A stretch of DNA of 7,796 nt from Bacillota bacterium. Lineage in GTDB: Bacteria > Bacillota > Clostridia > Oscillospirales > QAMX01. Below the pieces are notes generated by a model, which ran no database searches, was not told the origin of the DNA, and saw only the letters and a program-made list of their open reading frames with translations. Positions 4,889 to 7,796 of this stretch are shown here, one piece after another (positions within the stretch are counted from its first letter, which is position 1; each line of letters opens with the position of its first letter). The DNA lies in the NCBI GenBank assembly GCA_029778935.1, contig JAKPBM010000338.1, positions 1 through 7,796 of the forward strand, written 5' to 3'. The position numbers and the translations under genes were made by a program.

Positions 4889-6016
4889 ATGCATTGCGAA
4901 AATAAGGGAGAAAACATCACGGAGCTCATATCCGAGGTTGTCAGCCACTTCCCTCTGGCCGGCCGGCTGGTGGACGTCACTCCCATTGTCCAGGGCCATA
5001 TCAACACCACCTACCGCCTTGTGACGGAGGATGAAAACGGGGAATCCCACTCCTACGCATTGCAGACCATCAACAAGTACGTGTTTAAAAACCCTGAAGA
5101 CGTGATGGAAAACATCTGCGCCGTCACGGCCCACCTTCGCAAGAAAATCATAGAAGCCGGCGGCGACCCCGACCGGGAGGCCCTGACGGTCATCTTCGCC
5201 AAAGACGGAAAGAGCTACTACGTGGACCACAGAGGCGAATACTGGCGCATTTACCACTTTATCCGCGGCGCCTCCACGTACGACACGGTGCAGAACGCCC
5301 GGCACCTGTACAATGCGGGCTATGCCTTCGGCCGGTTCCAGACCCTTCTGGCCGACTTCCCGATTCATACGTTAAAGCATACAATCCCCGATTTCCACAA
5401 TACTAAAAAGCGGATGGCGGACTTTTTCGCCGCGGTGGAAAAGGACGAATGCGGCCGCGTCAAGGACGTTTTGCCGGAAATCGAATTTTTCCGCAAGCGG
5501 GCCGAGGAAGCCTCCCGGCTGGTGGATATGCAGGCCATGGGGCTTTTGCCGCTGCGCGTCACGCATAACGATACCAAGTACAACAACATCATGATCGACG
5601 ACGCGACGGGCGAAGCCCTGTGTGTGATTGACCTGGACACGGTCATGCCGGGCCTGGCCGCCTACGACTACGGCGACGCCATCCGGTTCGCCGCTTCCAC
5701 CGCCGCCGAGGACGAAACCGACCTTTCGAAAGTGACTGTCGACATGCACCTGTTTGAGCAGTTCACCGCCGGTTTCGTCGGCGCCACGACGGGTTTTCTG
5801 ACCAAGACGGAGCTGGAAACCCTGCCCTGGGGCGCCCGAATCATCACCCTGGAGCTTGCCTCCCGCTTCTTAAAAGACCACATCGAAGGCGATAAGTACT
5901 TCCGCATCCACCGCCCCAACCACAATCTGGACCGGGCGCGCAACCAGATGAAACTCGTTCTCGAGATGGAGAAGCGTTTCGACGAAATGTGCGCTATTAC
6001 GGCCAAATACATGTAG
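4889..6016 (+). CDS. N-acetylhexosamine 1-kinase-like phosphotransferase (APH/choline-kinase fold)
   Basis: This 375-residue cytoplasmic protein belongs to the aminoglycoside-phosphotransferase fold. Its pattern resembles NahK from bifidobacteria, which phosphorylates GlcNAc/GalNAc at C1 using ATP. An N-terminal nucleotide-binding lobe (about 20-125, with GHINTTYRL) precedes the catalytic lobe. The catalytic loop is HNDTKYNN (H226, D228, N233). The metal-binding motif is VIDLDTVMPG (D248, D250), followed by YDYGDAIR. A DLSKV segment, GDKYF (334-338) and a C-terminal NLDRARNQ helix also fit that family, as does the length. It leads an operon: rlmB starts nine bases after its stop, and the rlmB Shine-Dalgarno overlaps the stop codon. 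No lacto-N-biose phosphorylase, galT or galE lies in the window, so amino-sugar salvage is inferred from family resemblance alone. It could phosphorylate another sugar. An antibiotic-resistance role is unlikely. Confidence 0.8.
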   Translation: MHCENKGENITELISEVVSHFPLAGRLVDVTPIVQGHINTTYRLVTEDENGESHSYALQTINKYVFKNPEDVMENICAVTAHLRKKIIEAGGDPDREALTVIFAKDGKSYYVDHRGEYWRIYHFIRGASTYDTVQNARHLYNAGYAFGRFQTLLADFPIHTLKHTIPDFHNTKKRMADFFAAVEKDECGRVKDVLPEIEFFRKRAEEASRLVDMQAMGLLPLRVTHNDTKYNNIMIDDATGEALCVIDLDTVMPGLAAYDYGDAIRFAASTAAEDETDLSKVTVDMHLFEQFTAGFVGATTGFLTKTELETLPWGARIITLELASRFLKDHIEGDKYFRIHRPNHNLDRARNQMKLVLEMEKRFDEMCAITAKYM

Positions 6017-6025
6017 GATGATGAT

Positions 6026-6868
6026 ATGAAGCCGCAAAAACCAAGGAAACCAAACCAAAAAGCAAATCAAAAACCAAACCCGAAACCTTTCGCAAAGCCC
6101 AAACCCGCTCCCGCGGAACCGGAGGAACGAAACGAGCTGCAGATTGAGGGGCGCAACGCGGTCATGGAAGCCTTGACCGCCGGCCGCTCCATTGACCGGC
6201 TGTTTGTTCTGGAGGGCAACGAAGTCCGCATCCCGCCGGAGCTTTTGAACCTGGCCAAGGAAAACGGCGCGGTCATCGTCCGCGTCAGCCGCCAGAAGCT
6301 GGACATGATGAGCGAAACCGGCGCCCACCAGGGGGTTATCGCCCTGGCCGCCGGCTGCGAATACGTGTCCGTGGAGGAGATTCTGGAAAGCGCCTATGAA
6401 AAGGGCGAAAAACCCCTGCTTGTCCTCTGCGACCACATCGAAGACCCCCACAACCTGGGCGCGATTATCCGCAACGCCGAGGTGTTCGGCGCCCACGGGG
6501 TCATAATCCCTAAGCGCCGCGGCGCAGGGATCACCTCCACGGTGGTCAAGGCCTCCGCCGGCGCCGTCTGGCACCTTCCCATCGCGCGGGTGGCCAACCT
6601 GAACGCCACGATTACCGAGCTTAAGAAAGCCGGCGTCTGGATTTTCGGTGCCGACGCCGACGGCAACGTCTCCTCCGACAAAGCGGACTTTGCCGGGCCG
6701 ACGGGCATTGTCATCGGCGCGGAAGGGGCCGGCCTGTCCGCCCTGGTGCGGGCCAACTGCGACTTTGTCGTGTCCATCCCCATGGCCGGCAAAACCGGCT
6801 CTTTGAATGCTTCCGCGGCCGCCGCCGTATTGCTCTACGAGGCGTTTCAAAAGAGGTCAGCAACGTAA
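6026..6868 (+). CDS. rlmB: TrmH/SpoU-family 23S rRNA 2'-O-ribose methyltransferase, RlmB type
   Basis: RlmB methylates the 2'-OH of G2251 (E. coli numbering) in the 23S rRNA P-loop using S-adenosylmethionine. The 280-residue protein has an RNA-binding substrate domain at about 38-113 (IEGRNAVMEAL, then AHQGVIA) and a SPOUT knot domain at about 129-276. All three SpoU motifs are present: DHIEDPHNLGAIIRNAE with N143, G145 and R149; IVIGAEGAGLS with E233; and IPMAGKTGSLNASAAAA with S259 and N261. It has an unusual Lys/Pro/Asn/Gln-rich tail of about 35 residues before the fold, which makes it longer than the roughly 245-residue E. coli enzyme. The start ATG follows AGGA (6015-6018) by seven bases. 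That site overlaps the kinase stop codon, implying translational coupling. Related SpoU enzymes acting on other rRNA or tRNA sites cannot be fully excluded, but the two-domain layout favours RlmB. Confidence 0.9.
   Translation: MKPQKPRKPNQKANQKPNPKPFAKPKPAPAEPEERNELQIEGRNAVMEALTAGRSIDRLFVLEGNEVRIPPELLNLAKENGAVIVRVSRQKLDMMSETGAHQGVIALAAGCEYVSVEEILESAYEKGEKPLLVLCDHIEDPHNLGAIIRNAEVFGAHGVIIPKRRGAGITSTVVKASAGAVWHLPIARVANLNATITELKKAGVWIFGADADGNVSSDKADFAGPTGIVIGAEGAGLSALVRANCDFVVSIPMAGKTGSLNASAAAAVLLYEAFQKRSAT
6034..6120 (+). repeat. A/C-rich low-complexity stretch encoding the basic N-terminal tail of RlmB
   Basis: This stretch is built mainly from AAACC/AAACCAAA-like units with very few Ts, unlike the balanced GC-rich code around it. 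It encodes imperfect Lys-Pro and Asn-Gln-Lys repeats (residues about 4-34). Such stretches expand by slippage. The encoded tail should be disordered and strongly positive, which would suit non-specific rRNA contact; that role is inference. Confidence 0.6.
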
Positions 6869-6898
6869 ACCGAATTTTTCCCACAAAGGATGCTTGCC

Positions 6899-7796
6899 AT
6901 GAACAGAAAGAAACCACCCGTATCGGCCGAACCCCCGTCGAAAACCCCCTCCTTTGCGCCGGAGGGCGATGTTTCGCTGGAATCGGAGTTTTCACTTGAG
7001 GATATTCTGGCCGAATACGGCCCCAAAGCGGAACGTAAGGCCGCGTCTCCGGCAGCGCCTTTGCAGAGCGCCGCTCCTTCCGCCCCGGCGGAAAAAGCGG
7101 AGAAACCGGCCGCCGCTGCGGCCGCGACGGAGGAAACCATAAAATTCACCCCTCCGCCGTCTAAACCCCAACCGGAAAGCAAGCGGGAAGCGGAGGCCCC
7201 CTCCGCTTCCCCTAAACAGGCGGAACCTGCGAAAGAGCCGGCCCCAAAGGCGGAACCCGCCGCCGGCAAGGACGAGCCTGCCGCCCAGCCTGAGAGAGAA
7301 GCCCCCGCCCGTTCGGCGCTGGAAAGAAGAATCGCGGCGCAGAACTACCGCCGGGGCCTTGGGGGCCGTCCCGCTTCCCACCTGCGGCCGGAGGATGTGT
7401 CCGTCCACCCGGTGGACGACGGGCCGGTAATCGACCTTTCCGCCTTCGACGCCGTCTACTCCCGAAAGCAAAAGCGCATCCATGAGCTGCGCAAGAAACT
7501 GTTGCGGGCGGAAAAGCTGGAAACGAAAAAGCGGCGGAAAAACCCGCCCATTGTGCCCGTTTCCCCGCGCACGGGGCCTGTGCCCCTGCCCCCCGCCATT
7601 AAAGCCAAGCTGATTCGGGAGCGGCTTTCCAAAAAGGCCGGCGTCGAAAAGGCCAAACCGGAAAAACCGCCGGAGAAACCCAAACCGATTGTCAATCCCC
7701 TGACCCTTCTTCGGAAGCTGGACAGGAAAAAGTCTTCATTGACTGCGCGGGCCGCGCTGGTGCTGGTGCTCTGCGTGCCGCTTTTCTATCTGGCCG
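6899..7796 (+). CDS. Membrane protein with a long disordered cytoplasmic N-terminus (3' end beyond window)
   Basis: This frame runs from the ATG at 6899 to the window edge without a stop, giving 299 residues of a longer protein. AAAGGA (6885-6890) stands eight bases before the ATG. The gene begins 30 bases after the rlmB stop with no promoter or terminator between, so it is probably the third gene of the operon. Residues 25-42 carry an acidic short motif, EFSLEDILAEYGP. Residues about 45-140 are rich in Ala, Pro, Lys and Glu and look disordered. About 176-215 holds VIDLSAFDAVYSRKQ and a Lys/Arg-rich, probably helical stretch. About 216-265 is Pro/Lys-rich. RKLDRKKSS then leads into a hydrophobic segment from about 282 that reads as a membrane helix cut by the edge. 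By the positive-inside rule the first 280 residues are cytoplasmic. I do not recognise a named family, and the missing C-terminus may hold the functional domain. Confidence 0.8.
   Translation, partial: MNRKKPPVSAEPPSKTPSFAPEGDVSLESEFSLEDILAEYGPKAERKAASPAAPLQSAAPSAPAEKAEKPAAAAAATEETIKFTPPPSKPQPESKREAEAPSASPKQAEPAKEPAPKAEPAAGKDEPAAQPEREAPARSALERRIAAQNYRRGLGGRPASHLRPEDVSVHPVDDGPVIDLSAFDAVYSRKQKRIHELRKKLLRAEKLETKKRRKNPPIVPVSPRTGPVPLPPAIKAKLIRERLSKKAGVEKAKPEKPPEKPKPIVNPLTLLRKLDRKKSSLTARAALVLVLCVPLFYLA

Noticed and set aside
4698..4889. 63-codon rightward frame starting at GTG 4698 and overlapping the kinase start as TAATG
   Set aside because: It has no Shine-Dalgarno site, and the kinase promoter boxes and leader hairpin lie inside it. 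Its composition simply follows the AT-rich intergenic DNA.
5870..6850. Long leftward frame (326 codons) opposite the kinase end and rlmB
   Set aside because: It is antisense to two well-supported genes and shows no motif. It is rich in Gly/Val/Asp/Gln as expected from reading GC-rich codons backwards, with no promoter or ribosome site.
6992..7483. Gly/Arg-rich leftward frames opposite the last gene
   Set aside because: They mirror the Ala/Pro-rich disordered code on the plus strand and have no initiation signals.
1..7796. Insertion sequence, CRISPR array, tRNA/rRNA genes or phage/attachment sites
   Set aside because: I saw no transposase or integrase motifs, regularly spaced direct repeats, tRNA-like cloverleaf or terminal inverted repeats flanked by target duplications.

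Overview
The window reads as chromosomal DNA from a Gram-positive Firmicute, probably class Clostridia and plausibly an Oscillospiraceae/Ruminococcaceae-type gut anaerobe. This is inference. The genes are GC-rich while the promoters are AT-rich with near-consensus -35/-10 boxes and strong Shine-Dalgarno sites. The DapF-like module has the clostridial HGTGNDY / CGNGIRC / YTDEAVYMTGD style, and the last gene carries an acidic EFSLEDILAEYGP-type motif that I associate from memory with that group. I see no mobile element, CRISPR array, tRNA or rRNA.

Layout. (1) 1-422: a short rightward unit made of a promoter, an 84-residue membrane protein ending in a zinc ribbon, and a terminator. (2) 447-4650: a leftward single-gene unit whose 1345-codon frame joins a full-length carbamoyl-phosphate synthase large subunit (CarB) to a full-length diaminopimelate-epimerase-type domain (DapF). 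It has its own extended -10 promoter, a leader with a terminator-like hairpin, and a 3' hairpin facing the terminator of unit 1. (3) 4533-4888: a 356-base divergent regulatory region holding both promoters, leader hairpins and an 8-bp perfect inverted repeat. (4) 4785-7796: a rightward operon with an N-acetylhexosamine 1-kinase-like sugar kinase, an RlmB-type 23S rRNA 2'-O-methyltransferase, and the start of a membrane protein with a long disordered cytoplasmic N-terminus, cut by the window edge.

The main discovery candidate is the CarB-DapF fusion. CarB makes carbamoyl phosphate for pyrimidines and arginine. DapF makes meso-diaminopimelate for lysine and peptidoglycan. The two have no direct metabolic link. 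The fused DapF domain keeps the first catalytic cysteine and the substrate-binding Asn/Glu/Arg residues, but has Ser at the second catalytic cysteine, Gln at the usual active-site His, and Cys at a normally conserved Asp. It may therefore be a changed, weakened or repurposed epimerase. An AGGAG followed six bases later by an in-frame GTG sits exactly at the domain junction, so a free DapF-like protein might also be made from the same mRNA. The genes of unit 4 look like ordinary housekeeping or sugar-salvage functions sharing a transcript rather than one pathway.
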